A DNA stretch of 64,000 nt from Pomphorhynchus laevis (GCA_012934845.2 WNNJ02001195.1:1-64000), one strand, 5' to 3'; numbered from the stretch's first letter, positions 47,488-57,770 are shown. A program made the numbers and translations. Notes: generated by a model not told the origin, from the sequence alone.

Positions 47488-47634
47488 TGTGTAATAGACC
47501 CAGCAGAGATAGAAACAATAATGTTTTATCTACGAGAAACTAAAAGTTACAAGAAAAATAGCGTTATATATCGCCCTTTGCGTTCGTTTAGAGTTTACAT
47601 GAATCAGGAAGAATCCTACACAATTCTCTTCACA
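47488..47634 (-). repeat. LTR (5' LTR of the fossil element)
   Basis: 147 bp, in direct orientation with 44285-44425. The first gag-like Met lies only about 14 bases inside it, so the usual leader with a tRNA primer site is not evident. Confidence 0.82.
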
Positions 47635-48530
47635 TCCTACATCCGGTTGTTAATAATATTAAATATTAATATTATTATATATTTAGAATTGTAGATTCTA
47701 ATTCAAGTCAGTATTCACTTCCAAATTCCCAGATTCATATTCCTTGCTTCCTGTTTTCGGATACTCAGATCATTTCGCCCGTTTTTGTATCATGCTTTTG
47801 CATGTTACAGTTGATTTTAAGCTCCATTTTCATTCGAAAATTATGTTGCTTATTTTATGATTAAAACTCGTTTCATGGGCACACGCTAATCACGCTCGAT
47901 TACCATCTAGTCACTCTATAATTTCCTACTTATTTGAAACTTCATTTTTCTACGAATATCTTTATACTGGATCCTTGAAACTACTTTGGCTAGATATTTG
48001 GTCTGAACGTGACCCTCTTTTTTATAAATTGTAATCAGTTGCCTTTTAATTCAGGAAGCGTATATATTTTAGCGTTCTGAATCTTTGTTAGATATTTCCG
48101 CAAAAAATTCAGCAATTTCGAAAATGTAATCTGACAGTTGTTGATTTCAGAACGGAAATTTTATTAAATTGAAGATTGATTATCTTTCAGGTCTAATTTA
48201 AAATCAGAAATGATTGGAACTAAATTTCTGTAAGGTTAATAAATTAGTCCATATTTAAGTGAACTTTTACGATAGCTGAAAATATTGATGGATTAAATAT
48301 TAATATTGATTAATTCATCTTTTCATTGCAATTCAAAGCTAAATTTAGATTGAAATTTATTCATATATTCATATATTATTTTCATAGCACGTCCTTTTCA
48401 ATGCCGTGCTTCAACCGCCAAATCCGATTCCATTTTAACAATTTTACTAATTTATCTGTATGACTTTAACTTTTTTGTTAGCCAGTAAAAGCATGTAGCT
48501 GTCACGCATGTGCCATTATATATAATGAAA
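47635..48530. other. Spacer, no gene recognised
   Basis: AT-rich to mixed sequence with no recognisable protein. It could be intronic to the gene whose exons begin at 50002, since that gene's 5' end was not found, but no exon is evident here. Confidence 0.35.
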
Positions 48531-48690
48531 AAGTTGATTGAATCTGCCGGTCAGGAGCCGTCATGGTTACGATCTTACAATTAAATTTAAAAAAGCTTTC
48601 CGAGATAATAACATACAATTTATTCGACCTGAGGAAGACTTCTAGAGGGTTGAAACGTTGTCAATGATAATTTTCAGTATATTTGTCAGT
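48530..48690 (+). repeat. Dispersed ~190-bp repeat with CTGAGGA...GAAACG hairpin, copy 1
   Basis: It begins AAGTTGATTGAATCTGCCGG and GGAGCCGTCATGG, continues through AGATAATAACATACAATTTATTCGACC, then CTGAGGAAGAC, a short stem-loop and GTTGAAACGTTG, and ends near ATATTTGTCAGTTT. Copies lie at 49333-49520 and (5' half only) 49578-49650. CTGANGAAG..stem..GAAACG tails occur in other animal repeats and resemble a hammerhead core with one extra A. Confidence 0.7.
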
Positions 48691-48834
48691 TTCTTTTGAA
48701 ATATTATTAAAAATAAATTTAAACTATTAATCTTAAAATTTTATGAATTAGTATTTTATGGATTAATCTTAAAAATAAACAATATGCTTTGTATTTGAAT
48801 AGGATACACTTGATAATTAAATTTTATCAGAGGA

Positions 48835-48958
48835 AATACTTCATTAGAATGTATTTGGCTCCGTTGCTACGTCGGGTCGATGAATAGAGTCGAAAATCTG
48901 ATAACATAGCAGTTAGTCCCGATGGCCTCTATTCCTTATTCAACCCTTATGCGAATAC
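48835..48958. repeat. Short dispersed repeat (also at 63200-63345)
   Basis: Shares TCAGAGGAAATxC, TTGGCxCCGxTGCTAxGTxGGGTCGA and AATAACATxGCAGTTAxTCC with 63200-63345 in the same orientation. No ORF. A SINE or MITE family member; the part at the end (CTATTCCTTATTC) runs into the 15-bp minisatellite. Confidence 0.7.
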
Positions 48959-48970
48959 ATCGTATTCGAA

Positions 48971-49206
48971 TGCTTATTCGACCAATACTTATTCGACCAA
49001 TACTTATTCGACCAATACTTATTCGACCAATACTTATTTGACCAATACTTATTCGACCAATACTTATCCGACCAATGCTTATTCGACCAATACTTATTCG
49101 ACCAATACTTATTCGACCAATACTTATTCGACCAATACTTATTCGACCAATACTTATTCGACCAATACTTATTCGACCAATACTTATTCGACCAATGCTT
49201 ATTCGT
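48971..49206. repeat. 15-bp minisatellite, about 16 copies
   Basis: Unit CTTATTCGACCAATA, nearly uniform; variants carry TTTG, TCCG or GCTT. Because the unit length is a multiple of three, every frame can stay open and the plus strand reads as a (TNTYS)n ORF. There is no start context or neighbouring coding evidence, so I do not call it a gene. It grows out of the end of the 48835-48958 repeat (TTATTCAACC, TTATGCGAATAC). Confidence 0.92.
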
Positions 49207-49332
49207 CCCTTATTCGAATAATAAATTTCGTTATTTATTAGTCAATTTATAAAAAATAATTTTTATAAATTTTAATAATAAATTTTAATATTCAGTTAGC
49301 TGATGTGATGTATTTCATAAGAAATATCATGA

Positions 49333-49520
49333 ACAAGTTGATTGAATCTGCTGGTCAGGAGCCGTCATGGATACGATGACGGCTCCTGGATGATAAATTT
49401 CATATAATGAAATTTTTAAAAAAGTTTCTGAGATAATAACATACAATTTATTCGACGTGAGGAAGACCCCTCGAGGGTTGAAGCGTTGTAAATAATAATT
49501 TTCGGTATATTTGTCAGTTT
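49333..49520 (+). repeat. Dispersed ~190-bp repeat, copy 2
   Basis: Same family as 48530-48690. The hairpin reads AAGACCC-CTCGA-GGGTT, better paired than in copy 1. The preceding core is GTGAGGA and the following one GAAGCG, so the core has changed while the stem has not. An inserted inverse of GGAGCCGTCAT near 49378-49388 makes a local hairpin with the start of the repeat. Confidence 0.7.
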
Positions 49521-49577
49521 ATTTCAATATATAAATCTGTTGTTTGTTAGTTAGTGGACTTGTAAGCGTGCAGATAG

Positions 49578-49655
49578 ACAGTTGATTGAATCTGCCGGTC
49601 AGGAGCCGTCATGGATACGATCACATAATGAAATTTTCAAAATAAACTGACAAAT
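49578..49655 (+). repeat. Dispersed ~190-bp repeat, copy 3 (5' part)
   Basis: Matches the first half of the family (GTTGATTGAATCTGCCGG, GGAGCCGTCATGGATACGAT), followed by an inverted fragment of the tail (AAACTGACAAAT), so this copy is rearranged. Confidence 0.65.
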
Positions 49656-50001
49656 AGACCAAAGCCATTGTGTCTCGATTACAAATGATTTCATTTTTGA
49701 GTTCTATTAGCAGGAACCTATTACAGTATATTATTTATTTCTTATATGTATTATAAATTATTAATCTATTCATTTATCTATTATGTATTATATATGTTAT
49801 GCATAATATTTATATGGATCAATAAATTGCGACGAATTTATTTTGAAATTTTCCTATTCTTCCATATCAACTATTCTACTATCTGATATTAATACTAATT
49901 ATATAAATATCAGTTTGCAATTATAATAATTGAAAGACCTCTTAATATAATCGTAATTTATATGAGTTGAATTCTATGCATTTTTTTAAAATTTAAAACA
50001 G

Positions 50002-53000
50002 GTCAAATTTGTTTACAAAGCAACGCACTGATGCTATTGTTAAATCGAGTGAATTCATGGAAGCTAAACGATTGGAGGATTTGGCTTTAAAAAATGCCCT
50101 AGGAATCGTTATACCAGAAAGTAAATTTTTCGTGGCTTAAATCACATTCAAATAAAATAATTTTTAGCTATTGAAGATTCCACATATCAAGAACAACGAA
50201 ATAATGGTAATATACCTCCTTAATTCTTTGAATATATACATTACATATATTTTGTTGAGATATTTCCGGACATCTTCGACTAACTTGTATTTTAGCTGGC
50301 TGCATAATAGCTTCAGCTATCAGGTCGCATTACGACAGAAAACATGCTGTCCAGACAACTCCACAGAGCGGGACTCATCAGTGGACGTCTCTGTATCATT
50401 GTTGTTATCATAATAGCTGAAGCTACATAATATTATGAAACTACATAATAGTTTCAGCTGATAGCTAAAGCTATTATGTATCCAACTAAAATACAAGTTA
50501 GTCGAAGTGGTCTGGAAATATCTCAACAAAATAAAATTCAACCGACTACCAAGAAGACGATTTCAATGACTCATTTCAATCTGATGGAGGACCACCATGT
50601 GTATCGTCAATATAGTGCATGCTGAGGGACGAAACAACGATGATACAGAGACGTCCACTGATGAGTCCCGCTCTGTGGAGTTGTCTGGACAGCATGCTTT
50701 CTGTCGTAATGCGACCTGATAGCTGAAGCTATTATGTAGCCAACTAAAATACAAGTTAGTCGAAGAGGTCCGGAAATATCTCAACAAAATGAAATTCAAC
50801 CGACTACCAAGAAGACGATTTCAATGACTCATTACATATATTATTACAGGAACGAAGAAGAAAATATCCTTAATTTGATTTTAATTTTATCTTGTTTTAT
50901 GATTCTTTTTTTCTTTCTTTTTGTTGTTTTAAAATGTGTGTAAAATTTTAGTGTATGATTGTTTTGTTTCTCGGTATTTTCTTTTTCTTTTAAGTAGAAA
51001 TGCGGGGCACATCAATGCTTGTATTTTTGTATAAATGTTGGAAACACGGAGGAAACAAATTGTGAAACATTTTTTTGTAATCTTGATGATGACAGCAGGA
51101 GCTATTGAAATATAGAATTTTGAATTTTTATCAAATAAAGGATATTTTCTTTTTCGTTCCTATAATAATATATATTTGAAATGGAAGAAGATTGTGGGTT
51201 TAGTATTTATTATTTACATTACAATATCGCTTTCGGTATATTGTTTTAAAAATCCATTTTCAAATCGTATATTTCAATAAATACACCATTTTATAAAAGC
51301 TCTTTTGACTAAATAAAATCGTTCTTACATGATTTGCCCAAATTCTTAGCTTTTTGATATACCACCGTTAATGAAATTTCTTTAATAAATCGAATAATTT
51401 CTAATCATTAAGCCAATCAAAAACATTATATCAACTAGTATTTTATATATATTTATATATAAATATTATATAAATATAATATATTATATAATAACATGTT
51501 ATTGTTAAAGTAAAGTAAAAATTACGCCACTGTTTGATTGAGCCTTTATTTAATACTTTGATTATGATAATATTTTAACTACAGAGAGTATATATCATTA
51601 AATATAATTTTAAAATATAAATATAAAATTATATATGATTATGATGATTCGATGATTTATACGACGATGGTGTTATCAAGTTTTATTTATTAGAGTTAAT
51701 AAAGGCTTCTGATGGCTCTATTATCGAGTTATTTCCTGTTTGTTTGCAATAAACAAATTATAGTCACCGATAAACGAATAAGCAAAATATCATAGGAATT
51801 TAAATAAATTCAAAATATTATAGGAATACTCCATAGCAAAGCGTTTTTATTTTGAGAATAGCCTACGTTTAATATCCTTTTCACATTTTTGATGAATAAT
51901 AAAGTTTATATGAATAAAATACTTAAACTAATACTGAAAGGTAATCGAAATTAATTCTGGTATTCATTAATAAAATTCATTAAATTCATTAATAAATGTA
52001 TAGATAACATAAATATAGGTAGACATTTAAATAATTCTAAAAGTAAAGAAATAATAGGATCAGATCTAAATAAATAGATATTTATAAATAGATAAATGTA
52101 CAAGTGATACATTAAGTTGTATAATAGACAGTTATTGTAATACAAAATACTATAATCGTACAATAAATGTTAATAATGACAATAAAAAATATACACTGAC
52201 CATAAAATTTATTAATAAACGTATAGATAATATAAATATAGGTAGACTTTTAAATAATTCTAAAAGTAAAGAAATAATAGGGTCAGATTTAAGTAAATAT
52301 ATTCCTAAAATAAGGTATAAACTCCTACCACCATTAGGACGAAAAATTTGTAATTATAACAAAGAATTAAAATCAATATGTAAAGATAATATTAGAAACA
52401 TAATGGAAACAGAATGCAATTGTAAAAGTCTTAGTTTTGATAAAATAAATGAACATATATGTACCCATAATCTAGAATTAATTGAAAATTGTGAATTAAT
52501 GAAAATGTTATCAAAAGTGTATAAATTATAAATATAGATTAAAATAGATTATTTTTTTTAAAATTAATTTAAAAAAACGAACACTGACTTGTATCGGTGA
52601 CTTCGTAATATTGTTGACAAACCATGTTTTGATGTGTTTGACGGGCATATTTGCGGGAACCCTTTGTATGTTCGTAACCAATTTATTTATTAAAAAAAAT
52701 TAATAATAACAACGACAAAATTAAAATTTACAATTCGTTATATAACGACTTAAACGCTTACTTTGGTAAGCTGATTAATAGTGAAAGCTCGAATATATCT
52801 AAGATAAAAATTTGGAAATATTATATATTTGATAAAATTAAAAATAAAATGAAAATAACAAACAATTATAAAATGAAAGATAAAATTAATAAAGATATGT
52901 ATACAGAACTTACTAAATTAAAGGATAACTATATAATAACAACTATTGATAAAGCTAGTAATAACTTTGTCTTCATATGCAAAAAGCTTTATTATGATAT

Positions 53001-55955
53001 AAATGGTAGCATGAGAATAACCTCTTTAAACAAACCACTTGCTTTCCGGATCATCCTAATTTATTCGGCAGGAAATTTTATTGCTTTCTTTGCTTTTTTT
53101 CTCACAGAAAAATGCAACATATTTAAATGTAAATGCAACATATTAATACTGGCATATACTTGGTACTGGTATAGACTAAAAGGGAAGAAATAATAGGATC
53201 AGATTTAAGTATCTAAAAAAGTTATAAACTTTTATAATAATAAGGATGAAAATTTGTAATAATAATGGCGATAATATATGAACAGTTGGAAATATTAAAA
53301 CAATTCTTAGTGGAACATCTATTTGTGTTCTATTATATAGAGTTAAAAAATATTAAAAAATAGAGTTAAAAATATTAAAAAAGATATGTAAATATGAACA
53401 ATTAGAAATATTAAAACAACTTTTAAGAGATAATAAGCTGAAAGATCTTTATGTAAATATAAGAAGTTTTTCTAAAGATATCATATGTTCAATAAATCAA
53501 AGATTAATTAACGACTATGATAGATTAAATTGTATAATAGACAGTTATTGTAATACAAAATACTATAATCGGACAATAAATGTTAATAATAACAATAGAA
53601 AATATACATTAACCATAAACTTCATTAATAAATGTATAGATAACATAAATATAGCCGGACTTTTAAATAATTCTTCTTAAAGTAAAGAAATAATAGGTGA
53701 ATTATACTTTATTATACTAAAATCATCCAGTTATACATTCAGCATGCTTTGTTAATTTTCTTCGTGAAAATCAGCTGATTTCTAGAGTTAGAGGAATCAT
53801 GTACATTAAATATAACGACGTCCAAGAATGTTCGATTAAACCAATCTAATCTAAAGCAATTGCATTATATAATTATATATTTTAATATATTGCATAATAT
53901 AATTTAATATATTATCGTGTAATATATTATAATATATATTATAAATAATATTATTATATAATATATTGCAATATTAACTATTTTACATTTATTAATAAAT
54001 TATATTAATGTAATTGAGCCCAAGCACTCTTACCTTAGACACCTCATATTAATGCCTATATTAGTTTGCGATAGATAAATATTACTATTTTGACTCTTAG
54101 TTGATAAGTAAAGAATCAATTATTAATTGAGCAAAATCTGATTTACAAATAGTTTACAGATTATTCCAAAAAAATGATTCAATAAAATGAAAGTTAATAA
54201 TTTAAAAGATATTTACTTTGAATAAATGCTAATTTGAAAGAGATGGATATACAGGATATCAGTTTTTTAAATACTTATGTCACAGAATAACTAGCATTTG
54301 ATCTAATATGATAAAAATTGTATAATTTATTCTTTAATTAATATATTAATAATTTTTTCTTTAATAGCAATTTTATTAATTATAAATCAAAATGTTGCAG
54401 ATATTTTAATTAATAAAAATTGTAAATTTAATAATAAAATGAAAAAATGAAAAATATTATTTTATTTAAAATAAAATAATAAAATGGATTTGCAAGTATA
54501 CACAATTTTAATCAACGATGTTTGAAGATATGGGTCATTTATTAACGTTTTACATTTTTTAGTTCTTCCGAAGAACACAGGCAAAGAATGGGATCCATTG
54601 CTTGAACATTTAATGCAGCGATTTGGGTACAAGAAATTGAGATCAATTTTGAAAACTGATAAGCAGTATGTAATATTCATTTGTTTAAAAACTTCATTTC
54701 GGAATTTTAAAATCTACAAAATCGTAAATAGTTGATAATGATCTGTTATTGATAAATAATTATTGGATTTGGATCAAAAAAGAAGGACAATTTTTTTGCT
54801 TTTAATTTTCTAAAGATGCTTATAGTGGTTAGCGAAATATCAAATATTTTTTTTTCTTTTTGATCCATATTTAGCAATTCTTTATATACGTCCTAATCAT
54901 TGTATCCATATTTATTTTACATACAATTTAAATCAGTCGCTAAGTTGAAGGTTCTATTTTTAACTGAAATTGATATAATTTTTTTATCTGGAAAAATTCA
55001 AAAACACTAAAGAAATATAAAGGATTATAAATATTTAATTATTTAGATTAGTTCAATTGATGGCAATTAATTGGGCATGCTCTTTAGATTTTTAAATAAC
55101 AATATTAAAAATCTGCAAAATCATTAAAGAACCAGCTGCATTGTCAGATTGTTCTTTGTCGTTGATATGGCCAACAAAAGGAATAAAATTTGAAATTTTC
55201 CTTTCAAAATGTTTTCAAACGTAAAAACGTTTAAAATAAAAATATTTAATGCTCGAACCTCAGAGCATTATATTTTTTTGTCGTTTCTCAAAATTCTGAT
55301 TTTATGAAGCCAGTTTATTATGTTATCTTAATGATTTAGTTGTGATATAAATAGTGATCAACTACATAAACGCCGCTCTCATAATGATTCGCCCTGTTCT
55401 CCTGAATGGATTGAAGTAGTGAAAAGGAATCATTCAGAAAACCAAAATGATAGGTTTGCAGATTCAGTCTCTTCAGATAGTGCCCATCACAAACGAAAAC
55501 GCCTCCAATGTAGACAAAATATCAATAGAAAGATATACACTATAGCAGATGAGCATTTTCACAAAACAGAACAGCGCAGTTACCACGCAACAAGATCACT
55601 TAGTGCATCATCCTCAAATTCCGAATTTACAAAAAAATCAACACCTCGAAAAGAAGGCAATAAGTCATCGAATGATCTTCGGTCGATTAGAAGCAGTCGA
55701 TCAACTTGCATACCGAAACACAAGCAAGTAAGTACTAAAGGTGACATGTTATCAAAATATTGTAACAAGAAACGTTCCAATGAAAACAGAAATAAACAAT
55801 CAGGGAATAGTAGCAATTCACCTCACAGTTGTGATGGCTCAGCAAGTTGTCGTTTTAGTAATAAACGATCAAGCAAACTGTCAAGCAAGCGAGATGCTAA
55901 ACGTGAAGATTACAAGTCTCACAGAAGTTACTCAAATAATTCGTCTGATTCGTAA
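50002..55955 (+). CDS. Unrecognised nuclear-type protein with Ser/Lys/Arg-rich tail, last five exons
   Basis: Exons 50002-50120, 50168-50206, 54563-54665 and 55355-55955 (TAA 55953-55955) join in one frame with AG..GT borders. At least one more exon must lie upstream, so this is the 3' part. The product begins SNLFTKQRTDAIVKSSEF and continues with EAKRLEDLALKNAL, GIVIPETIEDSTYQEQRNN, VLPKNTGKEWDPLLEHLMQ, RFGYKKLRSILKTDK and SPEWIEVVKRNHSENQ. A tail of about 170 residues is rich in S, K, R, N and H (SHHKRKR, SSSNSEF, RSIRSSRST, SKLSSKRD), like RS-type splicing factors. I do not recognise the family. The intact frame across four joints and the tidy splice sites argue for a real gene. The first intron is 47 nt, the second 4.4 kb and repeat-filled. 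Confidence 0.72.
50230..50845. repeat. Foldback repeat: one inverted and two direct copies of a hammerhead-bearing element
   Basis: The right copy (about 50590-50845, plus) and the left copy (about 50245-50420, minus) share a block from ACAGAGACGTCCACTGATG through TAGCTGAAGCTATTATG and ACAAGTTAGTCGAAG to TATCTCAACAAAAT. A third, partial direct copy (50450-50580) has the 3' half, including CCGACTACCAAGAAGACG and TTTCAATGACTCATT. The three lie in the 4.4-kb intron of the unrecognised gene. The GATAGCTGAAGCTATTATG and ATAATAGCTTCAGCTATC palindromes would let the whole fold back. Confidence 0.85.
50617..50697 (+). ncRNA. Hammerhead-ribozyme parts in A-B-C (non-standard) order
   Basis: Three segments together supply every hammerhead position. 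(A) 50626-50638: GGGAC, GAAA, CAAC. (B) 50653-50669: GTCCA, CTGATGA, GTCCC. (C) 50680-50690: GTTG, TC, TGGAC. Stem II GTCCC/GGGAC is 5 bp, stem III ACAAC/GTTGT 5 bp and stem I GTCCA/TGGAC 5 bp, all perfect, with G10.1-C11.1 and A15.1-U16.1. Usual orders are rotations of B-A-C; here it is A-B-C, enclosed by GCATGCT (50617-50623) and AGCATGC (50691-50697). ACAGAG/CTCTGT (50645-50650, 50671-50676) closes the loop holding B. It may be a decayed tandem of normal hammerheads or a reordered form. The inverted copy at about 50340-50400 keeps B and C but not A. Activity is unknown. Confidence 0.55.
51955..53010 (+). mobile_element. Penelope-like retroelement fragment (N-terminal half to RT start)
   Basis: Plus-strand islands are YTLTIKFINKRIDNINIGRLLNNSKSKEI, IRYKLLPPLGRKICNY and ETECNCKSLSFDKINEHICTHN (a CxC motif with following His/Cys, as in the linker of Naiad-like Penelope elements). 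From 52849, [20 protein letters not shown] and [21 protein letters not shown] match 18690-18839 (minus) almost residue for residue. The FINK..LLNN part occurs again at about 51960-52080, so copies are stacked. Broken in several places; no ends were found. It lies in the 4.4-kb host intron. Confidence 0.78.
53280..53690 (+). mobile_element. Penelope-like retroelement fragment, second piece
   Basis: It reads as KICKYEQLEILKQLLRDNKL, SINQRLINDYDRLNCIIDSY and YTLTINFINKCIDNINIAGLL, overlapping in content with 52090-52270. It is therefore another copy of the N-terminal part of the same family in the same orientation. Broken. Confidence 0.72.
53700..54562 (+). other. Rest of the 4.4-kb intron, AT-rich
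   Basis: Contains TATAATATAT-rich stretches (53860-53960) and no recognised element. It ends at the TTTTTTAG acceptor before VLPKNTGKEW. Confidence 0.45.
54724..54860. repeat. Dispersed hairpin repeat (copies at 59870-59950 and 60237-60370)
   Basis: Shares GTAAATAGTTGATA.TGATC, ATTGATAAA.AATTATTGGA, TGGATCAAAAAAG and a GGTTAGC/GCTAACC end with 60237-60370. In the 60237 copy the end is a clear hairpin, GCTAACCTCTTTAGCAT / ATGCTTGCAGAGGTTAGC. A short MITE-like family, here inside an intron of the unrecognised gene. Confidence 0.7.
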
Positions 55956-57770
55956 CATAACGATGTCGGAAAAATGGACTCGTTTCTAAAGGTGCCTTTA
56001 ACTTAAACACTTTAGTGCCAGATTATTGTATCTACTTGCTTATAAAATGTAAAAATCAGAATGAAACAAAATATTTCTATAATATTTTTTACATCTTTAA
56101 AATTTTTAGAAGTTACTATTTTTAATTACTTTTTAATTCTTGTATAGTTTCAAATTTTACGACATCAAGCTACCTAAACAAATTACATATGCATAATTAC
56201 ATAATTTACTATTTCATATGACGAGTTCACGAGTACAAGGTTCATGAATGTAATATGTTCATGAATATAAGGTGTTTATATTATAATATATATGTAATAT
56301 ATGCATTCGCTCCATGAGGTTCCTTCGTGGTGTGACCGGTAATATCCTTAGAGATAAGATTAGAAATTCAGTCATATAAAATTTATACCCCGCCTTAGGG
56401 TATACCCCGCCTAAGGGTATCTGATACCCCGCCTTAGGGTATCTGAAAGATACTGCTGGTCTGTCGCCCAGGATCGCGATGTCTGAAGTAGTTTGGTTCG
56501 TGCACTGCCTCCACGACCCGACACCCGGACCAGTGGTTGACAGGAAAAATCTTGTTTTGTTTTTCTTGTCAATAAATTGTTGTTGTTGCATTCTCACCAT
56601 ATAATATATGGAGCTAATATCTCTACATATAGAGATATATAAAGCTCTAAATTATAAATAGAACTCATTATATAGAGCTTTTTTAGTACGAATTAAAACA
56701 AAAATTGTTTAATTACATTAATGTTAAGTTGAAATCGTTATTAATTATAAGTTATTATTATATTAATTTAAAATTAATATAAAATTAATTAATTAATTAA
56801 TAATTAATTAATTAATTAAATAATTAATTAATTAATTAATTAATTATTTAATTTAAAATTCAAAAAATTGTGTCCCGATATGCGATATATATTTCCATAT
56901 TTATGTCGAAAATAATTACATTTAGTTAAAGAAAACTTCATATCAGTTTTTATTAGTTTGTACTGATAAGAGATCAGTAATAGCAGTTTTATGCTCCAAT
57001 TGTATTTGCTTCCTTATTTCTTTATAAATACTTGGTAATCCAGCTGATTAGTTTTATTAGCAATTTAACAGGTTTACAAACTAACTATTGACCCAGTTTA
57101 TTTTAGGTTTGAGTTACTTCTTAAAACAATTGGCGAACAATAATGCTTATCTCGCAACTTAGTAGACAACGTAATAAACACGATGTATCTTGTTTAACAT
57201 ATCTTAGCAGCAAAGATTAACTCTCTAAAGTAAAGCTATCTCCCTATTTCGATATAGTGTCGGGCTGCCATATTCCAGGACATGAGTGAGCTCTCTGGCA
57301 TCTTATAATTATGGATATAATCTGTGCTACTCATTATGCTACAAACTCGGAAAATTGTAAGGTTTTGTAGAATTCAGCTGAATGAAATAGCTTTATGTAG
57401 TTGCATATTAGCATGAATTCAATAAGTATTACTTTAATGCTTTAATGTTGAAAGGGGTCTGCAAACCGTAATTCAATTTGCTACATGAGTTTAACTGAAA
57501 ATATTAATTTTAAATGCAACGGATCAAACCGTTGCATTTAAAAATATTTTAATTTGATTGAATTTTTAATTTGTTTAATTTATTTTTAAATTTGAATAAA
57601 ATAAAATTTAATTTTATCAAATTTAAGTTACTTAAATTATTCAAATTTAATTTAGTTAAATTTAATTTAAGTTTTCAAAATTTTTGATAAAATTTATTTT
57701 TAAATAAATTTTATAAAATGATAAAATTCTACAAAAGGGTTTCCGTTTACTGCAATATGTTTTTGCGTAG
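55956..57770. other. Intergenic region with GC-rich repeat and TTAATTAA tract
   Basis: 56300-56590 is a GC-richer island with three copies of ATACCCCGCCTTAGGGTAT-type hairpins (56385-56447) and CAGGATCGCGATG, perhaps a SINE-like element read on the minus strand toward an ATTTATTGAC tail. 56755-56850 is an almost pure (TTAA)n palindromic tract. A hairpin ATGCAACGG / CCGTTGCAT lies near 57513-57540. No gene is seen. Confidence 0.5.
56385..56447. repeat. Triple ATACCC-GCC-GGGTAT hairpin repeat
   Basis: Three adjacent units, each an inverted repeat (ATACCC ... GGGTAT) around CGCCTTA or CGCCTAA. Because each unit is palindromic, the stretch could form one long or three short hairpins. Confidence 0.8.

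Larger units (their letters stand above)
44285..47634 (-). mobile_element. Ty3/mdg4-type LTR retrotransposon fossil with short LTRs
   Basis: Minus-strand parts in order: a gag-like region (about 47474-47100), a CCHC zinc knuckle (CYRCGKLGHISRFC, about 46870), an aspartic protease (MVDTGCSITVL, about 46690), an RNase H region (RCDASSIDIGACMEID, about 45830), and an integrase with HHCC-like start, core and C-terminal part (MPSGNDIVERVHRTIKQIA, about 44920). RH before IN and the gag/protease style point to the Ty3 lineage. Near-identical direct repeats with TG..CA ends bound it, flanked by TCATA and TCCTA, a possible decayed 5-bp target duplication. LTRs differ by about six substitutions and one indel, so it is of moderate age. 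It is broken, with at least half a dozen breaks, and clearly non-functional. Confidence 0.82.

Noticed and set aside
48971-49206. CRISPR-like regular repeat
   Set aside because: Units are contiguous with no spacers and the DNA is eukaryotic.
49038-49241. ORF of repeated TNTYS
   Set aside because: Explained entirely by the 15-bp minisatellite; no splice, start context or homology.
55549-55989. Overlapping ORFs in other frames of the 55355-55955 exon
   Set aside because: Shadows of the Ser/Lys-rich exon, which alone continues the frame of the upstream exons.
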